Assembly (NCBI RefSeq): GCF_014905175.1
Contig: NC_057789.1
Span: forward strand, 30,252,555-30,316,554
Reading direction: 5' to 3'
Length of the DNA: 64,000 nucleotides
Source: Aphidius gifuensis
Taxonomy: Eukaryota; Arthropoda; Insecta; Hymenoptera; Braconidae
Of the stretch, positions 1-12,739 are shown piece by piece. The stretch's first letter is position 1, and each line of letters opens with the position of its first letter. The notes under the pieces are model-generated. The model saw nothing but the letters and a program-made list of their open reading frames with translations. It was not told where the DNA came from and ran no database searches. A program made the position numbers and the translations under genes.

Positions 1-1
1 T

Positions 2-2692
2 AATAAATCACAAGAATTATTTAATGTACAAGCTATTGAGTATGACAATATGAAGATTAATCTTGAAAATAAAGAATTTGAACATTCAGAAACAATTAAA
101 CAGCTAGATTTATTAGTTGATAAAAAAAATATTATTATTAATAATTTAAAATGTGTTAAAGATCAGCTATGTGAAAAAGCTAATTTACTTGAAAAATCAG
201 AAACACAAAGACAACTATTAGACTCGACATTGAAAGAAAATTATGAGAAAATAAAACAACTAGAAATTAATATTGATAAATTGACAAATGATCTTGATGA
301 TAAAAATAATAAAATTCAACAAATGAATATTGATCAGCTAAAGTTAAATGAAAATTTAAATAATTATCAACAACAAATTGCTCAATTAGAGACACAATTA
401 AATCAACAAAAATTCGAGTTTAAAAATGAGATGGAAAATTTTGAATTAAAAATTAATAAATTGACAAATGAAAAAGATCAATTGGAGATATTATCATCAA
501 AAACTATTGATGATAATAATGTAATAATTAAAAATCTAAATAGTCAAATAATAGAAATGGAAAATTATAAAATCAATCAAAGCACATTAATTCAAGAAAA
601 AGAAATTAAATTACTTGAATTAATCGAGTTAAATGATGAACTTCAAAGTCAATTAAAACAAGAACGAAATAATATCATGGAACTGTCAAAACAAAAAAGA
701 GATCTTGAATCAAATTTATCAATAGTTGAGGCAAAAAATCTTACATTAATTTCTCAAATATCAAAATTAGATATTGATATTGATAATGCAAATAAAAAAA
801 TTAATAAACTTGAAGAACGATCAAAAGAATACGAGACAAAGTATGAAAATTCATTGGAAAAAATTGATTTTCTTACATGTGAAAGTGAAAAACTTGGTAA
901 TATTAATACTGAAGCTACTGCTGAAATATCAAGACTCAAAGAATTTCAAGAAAATCTTGAAAATCAATTGACACAAGAACATGAAAATTGCATTAAATTA
1001 GTTACTGAAAAAGCAAATTTAGAACATCTTGTGTCAAGTAAAAATCTTGAAACAACTGATTTAACATATAAATTACAAGATTTACAAGCTCACATTGAAC
1101 AGGATAAATTAAAATATCAACAACTTGAAACACAATATGCCAACTTGACATCAGACTATCAAGAGGCATCAGTGAAAATAAATGATTTAGCATCAACTGC
1201 TCAATCACGTATAAAAGAACTTGATGATCAGTACAATTCTATAAAGATACAATTATCCAATGAAAAAGTACATCATGATAATATTAATAGAGAAAAAAAT
1301 CATTTAGAAAATCAACTGTCATTAGAAAAAAATAAAACAATTAAACTTGATGACAAATTATTAGAGAGTCAGGGGAAAATAATTGAAATCACTGAAAATT
1401 ATAATAAATTAAATAATAAATATATTGAATTGGAAAAACAAAATTTAACAACACAAGAAAAATTAGAAATGAATAATGATGAACTCAAAAATTTACAGCT
1501 TCAAATTAATAATAAAAATAATGAATTGGATAAAGAAAAAAATAATTATAAAATTCTTGTTGATGAAAAATCATTAATTGACAATAAATTATCATCAATA
1601 ACATTAGAATATGAAAAATTAAAAATTATTGATGCTGATTATCAAGATATTCAAATTAAATATCAAGAAATCTTAAAAACTAATGAATCTCTAGTAAATA
1701 AAATTGAAAATTTAAATATTAAAATATCAGGGATAGAAAAAGAACGAGATTGTTACAATGATAATTATAATTTATTATCCAATAAATATGAAACTCTAGA
1801 GTTGGAATTAAAAAATAAAATAAATAAAGTTGAAGAATTAATTGAAGGCAATAATAATTTGTTGTTATTAAATAAAGAAAAAGAAGTAGAATTAAATAAA
1901 AACATTGAACAATTGTTGGATATTAAAAAAGACCTTGAAATTGAAAAATTAAATTCAACAGAAAAAGAAGAAAAGCTCAAGACTCTTGAGTTGGAAATAA
2001 AAAATATAATTGATGAAAAAAATATTATTATTAATAATTTAAAATGTGTTAAAGATCAGCTATGTGAAAAAGCTAATTTACTTGAAAAATCAGAAACACA
2101 AAGACAACTATTAGACTCGACATTAAAAGAAAATTATGAAAAAATAAATCAACTAGAAATTAATACTGATAAATTGACAAATGATCTTGATGATAAAAAT
2201 AATAAAATTCAACAAATGAATATTGATCTTGAGTTGAAAATGAAAAATATAATTAATGAAAAAAATATAAGTGAAGAGAAAATGCAAAGTATCATTGATA
2301 ATTTACAAGAAATAAGATCTAGTCAAGATGTCATATTGGAGACACAATCAAAGGCCCTTACTGCCAAACAACATGAATTTGATAATCTTGAAAAACAATT
2401 TATCAATGAAGTTGACGTTGCAAAAGAAAAAAATAACAAATTAATTGAAGAATCAATTGCTTTGACAGCAATTAATCAAGAAAAATTAAAAACCATTGAA
2501 AATGAATATAAATTAAATTTAGAAAATGAACAACAACAAATTCATATGTTAAAAAATAAAATATTAAAATTAAATAGCAATCTTTGTGAATTGATGGATT
2601 TATCAAAAATACTCTGTTCAATTATTCAACTAAAAGGACAAAATGTACCAATTGATTTGTCTAATAAAAAACAACAATTGTTACAAATTAAA

Positions 2693-2723
<31 letters not shown>

Positions 2724-5055
2724 ACAATGATAATGATAATTTAACAGAAATATTAAATAATATTATAAAAATGTTTGAATCAAGTGAAGAAATAATTGTA
2801 TCTAATGAAAATGATAAATTAAATTCACTTGAATTGACAAATAAATTAGCAAAATATAATGATTATTTGACAAATTTATCTCGAAATAATTGTGATTTGA
2901 TAAATATTATTAACAAAGTCATAAGTAGTCGTAAAAATATTGAAGAAAAATTGAGTTTGCTAAAAAAATCATGGCTGTCAATAACATCAGATACACAAAA
3001 TATATTAACTACAACTTTATCAGCTTGTGATGAATTGAAACATCTTGAATCAATTAAAATTGAACAAGATAAATTATTTAATAATATACATGATCGTTTG
3101 TCAATGAGTTCAACATCATTTATTGATATTTTAACTAGTACACTAACATGGATTATTGATAATATTAATAATGATGCTCCAATGAATGTCGATGATGATA
3201 AAATTAATCGAGAAAAGCTACATTATGAAAATGAAATAAATAATATTTATAATAATAATAATGACGATATTGAGAATGATCTTGCAATGATTGAATTAAA
3301 AATTAAAGAATTTAAAAGTTGTTCAAGTTCATATGAAATTAATTTAAAATCTGGTACAATTAAACGTGAACAAAATTGTGAAGAAAAATTAAATAAAGAA
3401 AAAAAAGAAATGAAAGACAAGCTAGATTCAATGAGATTAAGAAATTCAAAATTAGAAAAAAATATTGATGACATTAGATCAGATAATAAAAAACTTAAAA
3501 CTGAAATGTCATTATTAAATCTTGATAAATCAGAAATTGAAAAATTAAAAATACAAATTCAACAATTAAATGAAAAAATAAAATGTTTAAATAATGAAAA
3601 AGATGAATTACAAAAACAACAAAATAACAATGATGAATTTAATGACAAGTTAACACAAGTACACATTGAGTATGGTGAAAAATTAGAAAAAATTAAACAA
3701 AAAATGAAATTAGCATACAATGAACAAATGACCAAATTAAAACAAGAACAAGAAAAAGCTATATTAGAAAACACTAAATCAATGCAAGCTAAAATGGAAC
3801 AACAGTGTAAAAAATATACTCAAGACATTGAAAGATACTCAAAACATAATAAAAGTTTATCATTTAAATCTTGGGATGTTAGTGAAAAATTAATTGTTGA
3901 AATTAAAGAAAAAGAAAAAGCATTAGCTAAACTTGAAGAAATACAAGATAAATATCAACGTCTTCAATTAAAATTTGTATCATCATCACCAATTGAACAA
4001 GCTAATAATAGCTATGATGATAAAGCTGAATCATTTGAATTTAAAAATATTGATTATATACCAGAAATTAAACAAGAAAAACAAGATGAAGCAGCAGCAG
4101 CAGCAGAAACATCAAGAAGACAATCTGTCAAGAGTATACAAGCTATGGGTAATGCATTTAAAGCTGAAGATGAAGAAGAAGTATTTGATAATGTTTATTT
4201 AACTGATTTAAAAGAAGGAAGATTTCAAACATCTGATTATAGTACAGATTTTGAAAGATTGAGTGAACTTAGAATGAGAAATTCAATGTGTAAACCTCAT
4301 TTAAAATCATCATATGCTGCTGAAAGTCTTATGCATTCTCTTCAAGTTACCGAAGAAGACATAAAGGTATATTTAATTAATTTTATTTATTTATTTATTT
4401 ATTATATTTCATCAATAATCATTATATTTTTTGTTTTTAGAATGGACCAATAACTGAGGATGTATTTAATGACAGTCTTAGTCAGAGTCTTTTACCTGGT
4501 CAAAAAATTAAAAAAAAAGATAGAACACAAACATCATATAAACGTCCTGGACCACCAACTCCAAGTAAAAATGGTGGTAGATTATCATTACAAGGCAATG
4601 AATTAAAAAGTCCAAATTCAAGAGTATTAAAAGAACGTAATGATAAAAAAACAACAGCTACACCAAAACGTCTTAAAGACTTTTTTGGTGTCGCATCATT
4701 ATCAAAACGTCAAGATGAGGTGAGCCACAATAACAGCCACAACAACAACAACAACAACACTATGTTAACAGCTTGCAAAAATATCATTTGGCTAATTTTG
4801 TTTTCTCTATTTATTATGGCTTCATTTATTTTTTATGATTTTATCCATCTAGAAGATATATGTCATTTCATTGTAAATACAATTTTATTTTTGTGGAATA
4901 AATTGTCATTTAATTATTATTTGTTATTTAGTTATATATCACATAAATAATACATGTACTTTGTTAATTATGTATTACAGAATGCACCTGTCACACCTAA
5001 ACGGCGACTCAGTCATTTATTCAGAAAACCTCGTAGCCATGATCGTCCTTTGTGA
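2..5055 (+). CDS. mud: Mud / NuMA-like spindle-orientation coiled-coil protein (5' partial)
   Basis: Exons 2-4366, 4441-4719 and 4981-5055 join in frame; the frame is open to the left edge, so the N-terminus lies outside. About 1,572 residues are visible. Most of it is a continuous heptad-rich coiled coil rich in K, E, N, L and I, with a poly-Asp run encoded at 2695-2724. I identify it from the C-terminal part: a segment at 4230-4370 (SELRMRNSMCKPHLKSSYAA, then a TEEDIK stretch) has the layout of the conserved NuMA tail (AELQQRN..CPPHLK..YPLE..TDEEMK). It is followed by a basic Ser/Thr-Pro tail with RPGPPTPSK and TPKRRLSHLF. NuMA/Mud links Pins/LGN at the cortex and spindle poles to dynein and orients the spindle. 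The family assignment is fairly firm; orthology to Drosophila mud is inferred. Two oddities are reported separately: an internal 216-bp duplication and a translatable last intron. Confidence 0.8.
119..334 (+). repeat. Internal coding duplication, copy 1
   Basis: These 216 bases match 2012-2227 with only five differences by eye (offset 1,893 bases, exactly 631 codons). The copy encodes a segment starting near KNIIINNLKCVKDQLCEKAN and ending near NKIQQMNID. Confidence 0.9.
2012..2227 (+). repeat. Internal coding duplication, copy 2
   Basis: Second copy of the 216-base coding segment of 119-334. It sits in the same frame and differs at five positions by eye, three of which change an amino acid (K to E, K to N, I to T). 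Confidence 0.9.
4720..4950 (+). other. Translatable last intron of mud: hydrophobic alternative C-terminus
   Basis: The intron 4720-4980 (GTGAGC..ACAG) is open in the same frame as the upstream exon until a stop at 4948-4950. Read through, it adds a His/Asn linker and then a long hydrophobic stretch (core NIIWLILFSLFIMASFIFYD) before stopping. Retention would replace the last 24 basic residues with a membrane-spanning tail. From general knowledge, Drosophila Mud has isoforms with a predicted C-terminal transmembrane segment; use of this tail here is inference. Confidence 0.5.
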
Positions 5056-5488
5056 TTTTGCTTGATGGCTGCATCATCATCATCATCATGATTATTATTT
5101 TTATATTTAAATATTATTATAATAAAATGAAATGTTTTTAAACTTTTTTTAAAAAAAATAAAAAATCAAATAACAAAAATTGTTTTTATTGTTTTTATTA
5201 TTATTAAAGTAAAAATTTCAATTTTCTTTTTCAAATACGACATGTCGTAACAAATAATAATAATAATGATAATTAATCACTTAAATTTAAAAGAGGTAAT
5301 AATTTTATAATTTTTGTGACAATTGTTTTTTTTTTTTTTTTTTTTAATAAAGAAAATGAGATGAAATAAAAAAGAAAAAAATTATAAAATATTATTATTA
5401 TTAATAGAGTAGTAGTTTATAAGTAAATAGATTTTTTTTTTTTTTTTTGTTTTTGTTGAAAAAATATTTGATTTTTTTTCTTTTTCTT
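5056..5488. other. Convergent 3' ends of mud and STAG
   Basis: 433 AT-rich bases between the mud and STAG stop codons, holding both 3' UTRs. Candidate poly(A) signals on the plus strand lie near 5121 (AATAAAATG) and 5156. Homopolymer T runs lie at about 5328-5345 and 5431-5448. No gene is seen. Confidence 0.6.
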
Positions 5489-8400
5489 TTACTCTGAATC
5501 AGATTCCTGTAACAACAACAATATAATAATTATCAATAAATAATATTTAAAAAATGATGATGATACTTACATTGTACTGGCCTCGTACATATCTTCCAGA
5601 ATTTCTGGATGTTCTTCGAAGTTCTTTTGTCTCAAAACTCTCGTGATGTTTTTTTCTGTATAAAATATAATAATAATAATTAATAATGGATATTTAAATA
5701 TTTAAATAAATAATTTACCCTTTTGATGTTTGTATTTGCATTGCTTGAAATTGATTGTCCATTTCGTGTTGATGCAATGGACTTGAAAGTTCATCATTAG
5801 TGTGAGTTGGAGATAAATGATTAGCCATTGTTGTATCACCAGAATCAAAAAAGTTTGCTCTTGTTGTTGTTGATGATGATTTTGGATTTGTTGATTTACC
5901 AGCATTAGCTGCTGTATTTTTTTTGGGTGTTCTTTTTTTCTTTTGTTTTCCTGTAAATTCATGATCTGATCCATCTTCAGGTTCTTCTGTTTCTTCTTCT
6001 TCAGCTAATTGATCTTTTTTACGTCTAGTATATGCTCTTTTACTTGTTACTGGTACTTGATCAGATTCACCGTGTAATAAACTATTTCTATACAACAATA
6101 AAGGTTGCCAATCTTCACCACGTGATGATGGCATACCAGCTTGTAATCTTTTATCCAAAAAATTTAATACAAGTTTTTTATCTTGTTTTAATAATTTATT
6201 TGTAAATTCAGCAAGTATTTCAAGATATGGTAAATTTGGTGGTGGTCCAGTTGGATCTAATTCTTGTCCATCTGGTGGTGTTATTGCAAATAATACACCC
6301 TCACGATGAAGTGCTGTTATTGCTTCACGATTTTTAACAGCATCAAGACCAAATGATAGAGCAAATCTTTTAGCAAGTTCTTTAATTGCCAATAATTCTG
6401 GACAACCTCTATCAATTTTTTGTGTTTCAGCAATTTCATTATAAAGTATATTTAAACTAAGTTGCATTGTCAATGCACAATGTGTTTTATTAATATCTCT
6501 AGCTTTACCAAGTGTTGTTTTAATAATATCACCATAATCATTATAATATTTAACATAATGTTTAAATATATCTGCTGCTGATTTTGTTGGTATCATATTG
6601 TATACAATTAATTTACAATAACCAGCTAAAAAATTTCTTCTTTTATGTAACTCTTCAATTTTTGAATGTTCATCATGTTGATTATCTTGTTCTTCACAAA
6701 AAACATATTCTTGTATAAATTCATTTAACATATTTTGCATTGATAAATCAGGCTCATAAACAAGTTTATGAAGTAAAGGATTACTATTTGTTGATAATTG
6801 ATTACAAAAAACAACAAGTAAATCACATATTGTATTGTATGCTTCTTCACGTAATATTGCTGAATTATTGATTGTTTTATCATTATCATTAACATTATCA
6901 TTACCAATAATAAAATGTCTCATTAAATCCATAAACATATTTAATCTTTCATGTAATTCATGTGTTTCATCTTCACCACGTGTACCCATATCTTTTTCTT
7001 CCATAATATAATGTTGTCCCCATAATATTGAAAAAAAACATGAACTTATTGAATATTTAATAGCTTTATCTGGAAATTTTTTAGTAATATCCTTGGCATC
7101 TTGTATATCTTTATATAATGAATTCCATATACCACAATGATTCATATTATGACAACTAAAAAAAATTGATACTTTTTTTAATGATTGTACAACATTAAAT
7201 ATTTCATCTTCATCTGGTATTTCAGCACCTTCAATTAAATTTCTATATTCATCAATTGATTCTTTATATTTATTAACAATTGAATCAATTAATGTTGATC
7301 TTGATATATCACATTTTGTAAATATTGATGGTTCATCTTGACACATAACTTCTAATGTTTTAGCAGCTGTTTCAAGTACATCATCATCATGCATTTTTTC
7401 AACAATAATATGTATTTTTTCTAGTAAACTTTCTAAATTTCTTTCTTCACGTAATTTACTATATGTTTTAAGCTCAAAATATTGTGGTATTGATAATAAA
7501 TTTGCTAATTTTTCTGGATCAGCACGATATTTATCTAATAATAATGGTAATGTTACAATAAAATGTTCAGTTAATTTTTGTTTATCATCTTGTACTTGTT
7601 TTTGTTCTTTAGCTGATAATTGTTTTCTTGTTGGTCCACGTCCAACAGGTGCTTCACCAGTTGCTGCTTGTTTAATACAACATACCATTAATTCAATAAG
7701 TGATGTTTCTTTTTGATTATCAAGTGATTCTTCATTTGGACCAGCTTCTTCTAATAATAAATCAGTCATACATTCCCAATCTTTCATCATTAAATTTGTT
7801 TCAATTAATGAATCAACTAAATATGCACCATGTTCATGTAATTCTGATTCAATAAAAAATAATACTAAATCACGTATTAATGGTGTATTTGATAAACGTT
7901 TTTTACCACGTTTTGTTTTAATACCAGCAATTGCCTCTTCATCTGGTGTAAATAATCTTTCATTTAAAAATTCACCAGCAGCTTGTGCAACAGCACGATG
8001 TGATGAATATACTAATTCATAAACATGTTCACAATCTTTATCTGTTAATATTTCACGATGATGTTTTAATATTGATATAACAAGTTTAACAGCTTGTACA
8101 GCAACATCATATTCTTTATCAAGTGTCATTGCAACAATTCTATCTTTAAATTTACTTGTAAATAATTCAAGTTTAGCTTTTAATTCTTCAGATGCATAAA
8201 GTGGCTGTAATGCTTGTAAACATTTTAATCTAACTTCACCAACTTTATCATGTAATGTCCAGCCAATATATTTTAAATATGAATCATCTAAAAAATTTTG
8301 ATGAAATTTTTTCATCCAAATACCAATTTCAGCCATACATATTGCTCTTATTTCTGGTAATGTATCACGATAACGATGTACAAATACTGATTTAAACATA

Positions 8401-9701
8401 TATGTTAACATATTTTTAATTTCATCCATATTTTCTTCAAGTTCTTTACGTTTTGACATTAATGATTCAAGTCTATCATTTGCTCTTTTTTCACGTGCTT
8501 TTTGTCTTTCAGCTTCATATTGACGTTGTGTATTATCTAAATTAACTGATACAATTAATGCAACATCAACAAGTGCTGTCATTAATTTCATTGCAGCAAG
8601 TGTTGCTGTATGACGAAATGCACGTACTTGTGAATCAGATAAACCAGTTAATAATGATATAACATTATCCATTAAAAATTGATCATATATTATTGAATAT
8701 TGACATTGACGTACAAGTATTTGTACAAATTCACAAAAATTTGCACGAAATTTTTTCCATGGTTGACCAGTCATTATTAATGGATATTCACCACTTTCTT
8801 CATCAAATTCTTCAGTCATTTTACGTATTATTGATACATGTTCCATGTGTTCTTGCATTTCAGATGTTATATGTCCTTTACAACCACTACCATTTATAAA
8901 AAATTGCATCAACATTAATAATGCACTATCTCTATTCATTTTATATTTAACAATCCAATCATCAACAATATTTGTTAATGACATACGATTATGACGAATA
9001 ACATTATAAAGACTATCTTCATCACCACCACCACCACCACCATTATTAATATCATCATTTGTATTTAAATTAACATTTGTATTTGTATTTGTATTTGTAT
9101 TTATATTTATATTTGCATTATTACTATTATTATTTTGTATTTTTTTACCACGTCCACGTCCAGCACCAAATTTATGTTGTTTTATTACAGCTGTTGTTGC
9201 TGTTGCTGCTGTTGATGATGATGATGCTGGTGCTGTTGGTGTTGGAAAATCATTATCAATTTCTCTGTATTTTGGTTGATTAACAGTACCACCACGTAAA
9301 CGTGCACGTGTATTACGTGTTATTCTCATATTTGATGATACAACTGCTGGTGTCATTGGTTGTTCAAATTGATTATCATCATTTGTTGTTGTTGTTGTTG
9401 TTTCTTTTGCTGGTGTAATTTCTTGTTGTTGTTGTTGTTGTTGTTGTTGTGATGTACTTGGTGAACTATATGTATCAGCTGAATATTCATCACCCATTGA
9501 TGTATGTGCTGGTGTTTGTGAACCCTGATTATAAACTGCATATGGATTATTGTATGTTTCTTGTGGATCAGTATTCATATTGTCAGTCATTGGTGTCATC
9601 GGTGTCATTGGTGTCATTGGTGTCATTGGAGTCATTGGTTCCTGATACTCTGGTGGCACTGGATCATCCATTCTAATTCTTTTACCACCACGACGATGCA
9701 T
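5489..9701 (-). CDS. SA: Cohesin subunit SA / STAG (stromalin)
   Basis: Exons (minus strand) 9701-5719, 5655-5571 and 5506-5489 give 1,361 residues ending NESDSE. The product is the HEAT-repeat subunit that clasps RAD21 and loads the cohesin ring on chromatin. The N-terminus is low-complexity: a TPM repeat at residues 22-39, a poly-Q run near 85-93, an AT-hook-like GRGRGKK near 181, and Asn/Thr and Gly runs. The conserved STAG domain spans about residues 290-400 (WKKFRANFCEFVQILVRQCQ). The stromalin conserved domain follows at about 435-510 (YMFKSVFVHRYRDTLPEIRA). The Ser/acidic C-terminal tail includes basic RTRRKK-like patches. The ATG at 9701 is the first in the frame and follows a 5'-UTR intron (9753-9963). 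Nearly 4 kb of coding sequence sits in one exon, which is unusual for this family. Confidence 0.93.
9079..9120 (-). repeat. 6-bp coding repeat (Asn-Thr) in STAG
   Basis: Tandem GTATTT/TATATT units encode the alternating Asn-Thr/Asn-Ile run upstream of the poly-Gly tract of STAG. Confidence 0.7.
9588..9641 (-). repeat. 9-bp coding minisatellite (Thr-Pro-Met repeats) in STAG
   Basis: Tandem units of TGGTGTCAT on the plus strand, about six copies, encode the repeated TPM tripeptide at residues 22-39 of STAG. Units differ by single bases (one CGG, one GGA). Confidence 0.85.
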
Positions 9702-9752
9702 TTTGATGATTGTTTGTTGTTATTATTATTATTATTTTCAAATGTATATAAT

Positions 9753-9963
9753 CTAAAATAAGAAAAAGAAAATAATTATTATTTATTTTCAAGTGTACCT
9801 ATGACACAACAGACAAATAGATAGATAAATAAATAAATAAATAAATAAATATTAAAAATTGACAATCTTCACAACAACAACAACAACAAACAATACTGTG
9901 TGCTAACGGCTGAGACACAATAAATTTGTTGTATGTATTGTTATTAATATTATGTATACTAAC
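9753..9963 (-). other. Probable 5'-UTR intron of STAG
   Basis: On the minus strand a GTTAGT donor at 9963 and a TTTTAG acceptor at 9753-9754 bracket an AT-rich stretch just upstream of the STAG start codon. The splice is inferred from consensus only. Confidence 0.45.
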
Positions 9964-10332
9964 CTGGTTTTAATTTTTAACAATCAATTTTTTCTTTTGT
10001 CACAAGTAAAGATATTTATTTTTAATATTTGTTTGTTATTAATGCATAACGGCGGGAAAACACTACACAGTCAAGGAAGCCATTTTTATTTTTTACTTTC
10101 CCCCCTTTCTCTCTCGTCTCTCTCTCCTCTCTCTCTCTCTATACATCGACGTTGATCGAATGGCGATTTTCGTTTATTTTCATATCACATTTATCGTTGG
10201 TCACACATGTTGTACTGAACTACTTAAAACTTACAATATAATTAACAATAATTATTTAATTGTATTAATTGTTATTGACTCTTTTAGTTATTTATTATTT
10301 AAAAATAATTGTAATAATTTAATTGAAAAAAT
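9964..10332. promoter_or_regulatory. Shared divergent promoter region, STAG / TFIIF alpha
   Basis: The only space between two divergent genes. It contains GGCGGGAAAA (10051-10060), which fits the E2F half-site pattern, GCCATTTT (10079-10086), a pyrimidine-rich CT run (10098-10140), and a small GC-richer patch near 10147-10170. The transcription start sites cannot be placed. Confidence 0.5.
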
Positions 10333-12190
10333 ATGAGTAATACTCAAGAGTTCAGCATCAGAGTTCCCAAGTACTTATTACTAATACTATTACAATATTT
10401 AACATTAATTAACCATAAATTAATTATTATTAATATTATTATTAAATTATAGGAGTTCAAAAAAAAAATACAATGTTATGAGATTCAATGCAACATTGAA
10501 CGTGGATTTCACAAAATGGGGCTCAACAAAAATGGAACGTGAAAATAATATGAAAGAATACAAGGGATTTGATGAGGAAATGCCAAAATTTGGTGCTGGT
10601 TCAGAATTTGGTAGAGATGCAAGAGAAGAAGCTAGACGTAAAAAATTTGGTATAAACAGTAAAAAATATAAACCAGATAATCAACCATGGATACTTAAAT
10701 CTGATGGTAAAACTGGTAAAAAATTCAAGGGTATTAGAGAAGGTGGTATCAGTGAAAATACATCATACTATGTTTTTACTCAAGCTCCTGGCAATGCAAT
10801 TGAAGCTTTTCCTATTCAAGAATGGTAATAATTTATTTTTTTAAATTAAATTAAATAATATTAATTGAATAATTATTTAGGTACAATTTTCAACCAATTC
10901 AAAGATACAAAACTCTGAGTGCTGAAGAAGCTGAACATGAATTTAGTCGTGGTATTAAAACATTAAATTATTATAATTTGATGGTTCGTCATCGTTGTAA
11001 AAATGAACAAGAGGGCAATGAAGATGGTAATGAAGGCCCAATTGAAAATGGTAAAAAAATTAAAAGCACTAAATTTGAAAAAGATTTAAAAATATCTGAT
11101 ATGGATGAATTAATGAGTGATAATGATGATGACGATGATGATGATGATGATGAGAATGATGCTGCTACTGCTAGTGGTGATGAAAAGAAAAAAAAAAAAA
11201 ATTCAGATGATGAAGATAAATCTTTTGATAAAAAAAAGAAAAACAAAGGAAAACAAAGTATGTACTTGAAAAAAAAAAAAAAACAAATATACCTTTATAA
11301 GTATATTTTATTTTATTTTAATTATTATTAATTTTCTTTTTTTTTTTTATCTAATATAGTTGCAAAGAAAAAAAAGAAAAATACATCTGATGATGAAGCA
11401 TTTGAAGACAGTGATGATGGTGATGAAGAAGGAAGAGAACGTGATTATATATCTGATTCATCTGATTCAGAGCCTGAAAAAGAACAACTTAAACAATACA
11501 AGGGTGTTTCTGAAGAAGATGGATTGAGAAATTTAATTGGATCTGACGACGAAGATGAAGATGAAGAAAATAATAAAACAGATGCTATTGATGATATTGA
11601 TGACGAGGATAATGATGATGCTAAAGATAAGGCTGATGCTGGTAATATTGGTTCATTGACTGCTGTTGGTTCTTCTACAACAACTAGTGGTGGTGGTGGT
11701 GCTACTACTACTGCTACTACTAGTACTGGTAATAAAACTGGTGGTGGTGGCAGTAAAGATTCCGACAAAAGAAAAGATAATAAAAAGAAAAAAAGTAAAA
11801 AAAATTCAAAAAAACAACCTGGTGTTAAACAATCATCAAGTGATTTTTCAAGTGATTCTGATACAGATCCAGAAATTTCAACACTTAAAGAAAAACAAAA
11901 AGAAAAAGATAATAAAATTAAAGATTCTAAAAAAATAAATAGTACACAAAATTCAAGATCTGCAACACCAATAGTATCAGGTTCATCAAGTACAAATACA
12001 AATGCAAATAAAATAATCAATGATTCTGCAAATAAACGTAAACACAATGATTTGTCATCTGAGACATCATCACAAGCTAAAAAAATTAAAACAGATAATA
12101 ATAATACTAGCACAATATCATCAACAACTTCAGCTCCATTGTCAGTGTCAGTTGTAAATACATCATCAAGTATTTCAGGATCAAGGTTAA

Positions 12191-12227
<37 letters not shown>

Positions 12228-12483
12228 GAAAATATTTAATTATTAATAATTGTATTATTATTATTATTATTATTTTAGTGAATCAGGAATATCTGAGGAA
12301 GCAGTACGACGTTATCTTACCAGAAAACCCATGACAACAACTGAATTGTTGCAGAAATTTAAATCTAAAAAAACTGGTATGACCTCGGATGAATTGGTCC
12401 AAACCATGACTCAAATACTTAAAAAAATTAATCCAACAAAACAAATGATACAACACAAAATGTATCTATCACTAAAAGGATAA
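10333..12483 (+). CDS. TfIIFalpha: Transcription initiation factor TFIIF subunit alpha (RAP74)
   Basis: Exons 10333-10370, 10453-10824, 10881-11257, 11360-12185 and 12279-12483 join in frame to 605 residues. The product is the large subunit of TFIIF, which with TFIIF beta escorts RNA polymerase II to the promoter and aids start-site melting and elongation. The N-terminal dimerisation domain (about residues 8-170) has family signatures EEMPKFGAGSEF, REEARRKKFGI, GRKFKGI-like GKKFKGI and ENTSYYVFTQ. The middle is charged and disordered with acidic and Lys runs. The C-terminal winged helix (about 540-605) is recognisable in VRRYLTRKPMTTTELLQKFK and KINPTKQMIQHKMYLSLKG. The start at 10333 gives the expected SNTQEFSIRVP opening and needs a short first exon. 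Introns are 56-102 bp; the fourth carries a run of about 24 T. Divergent from STAG. Confidence 0.95.
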
Positions 12484-12739
12484 AAAATTTATTATTATTA
12501 TTATTATTATTGTATTTTCATTTAAAAAAAAAAACAACATAAAATAAAATAAAATTATATTTAATATTATTATGATTAATTGATTGAGCCCCTCTTGTAA
12601 TTTTTCAAGTTTTGCATAAAATAATTTTTATCATAATTTATTTCAAGTAAAAGAGATATTGTCATATTAATCTCATTCATTAATGCTTTAGCTCTTGTTG
12701 TGTGTTAATAAATTATATAAATTATATAAATTATATAAA

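Noticed and set aside
4367..4453. Read-through of the first visible mud intron giving a hydrophobic tail
   Set aside because: This 74-bp intron is almost pure AT and its tract reads as Ile/Phe/Tyr by composition; splicing restores the conserved tail.
11445..12113. 222-codon ORF on the minus strand over TFIIF alpha
   Set aside because: It is the complement of a low-complexity Asp/Ser/Lys-rich exon; Leu/Ser/Val runs, no motif.
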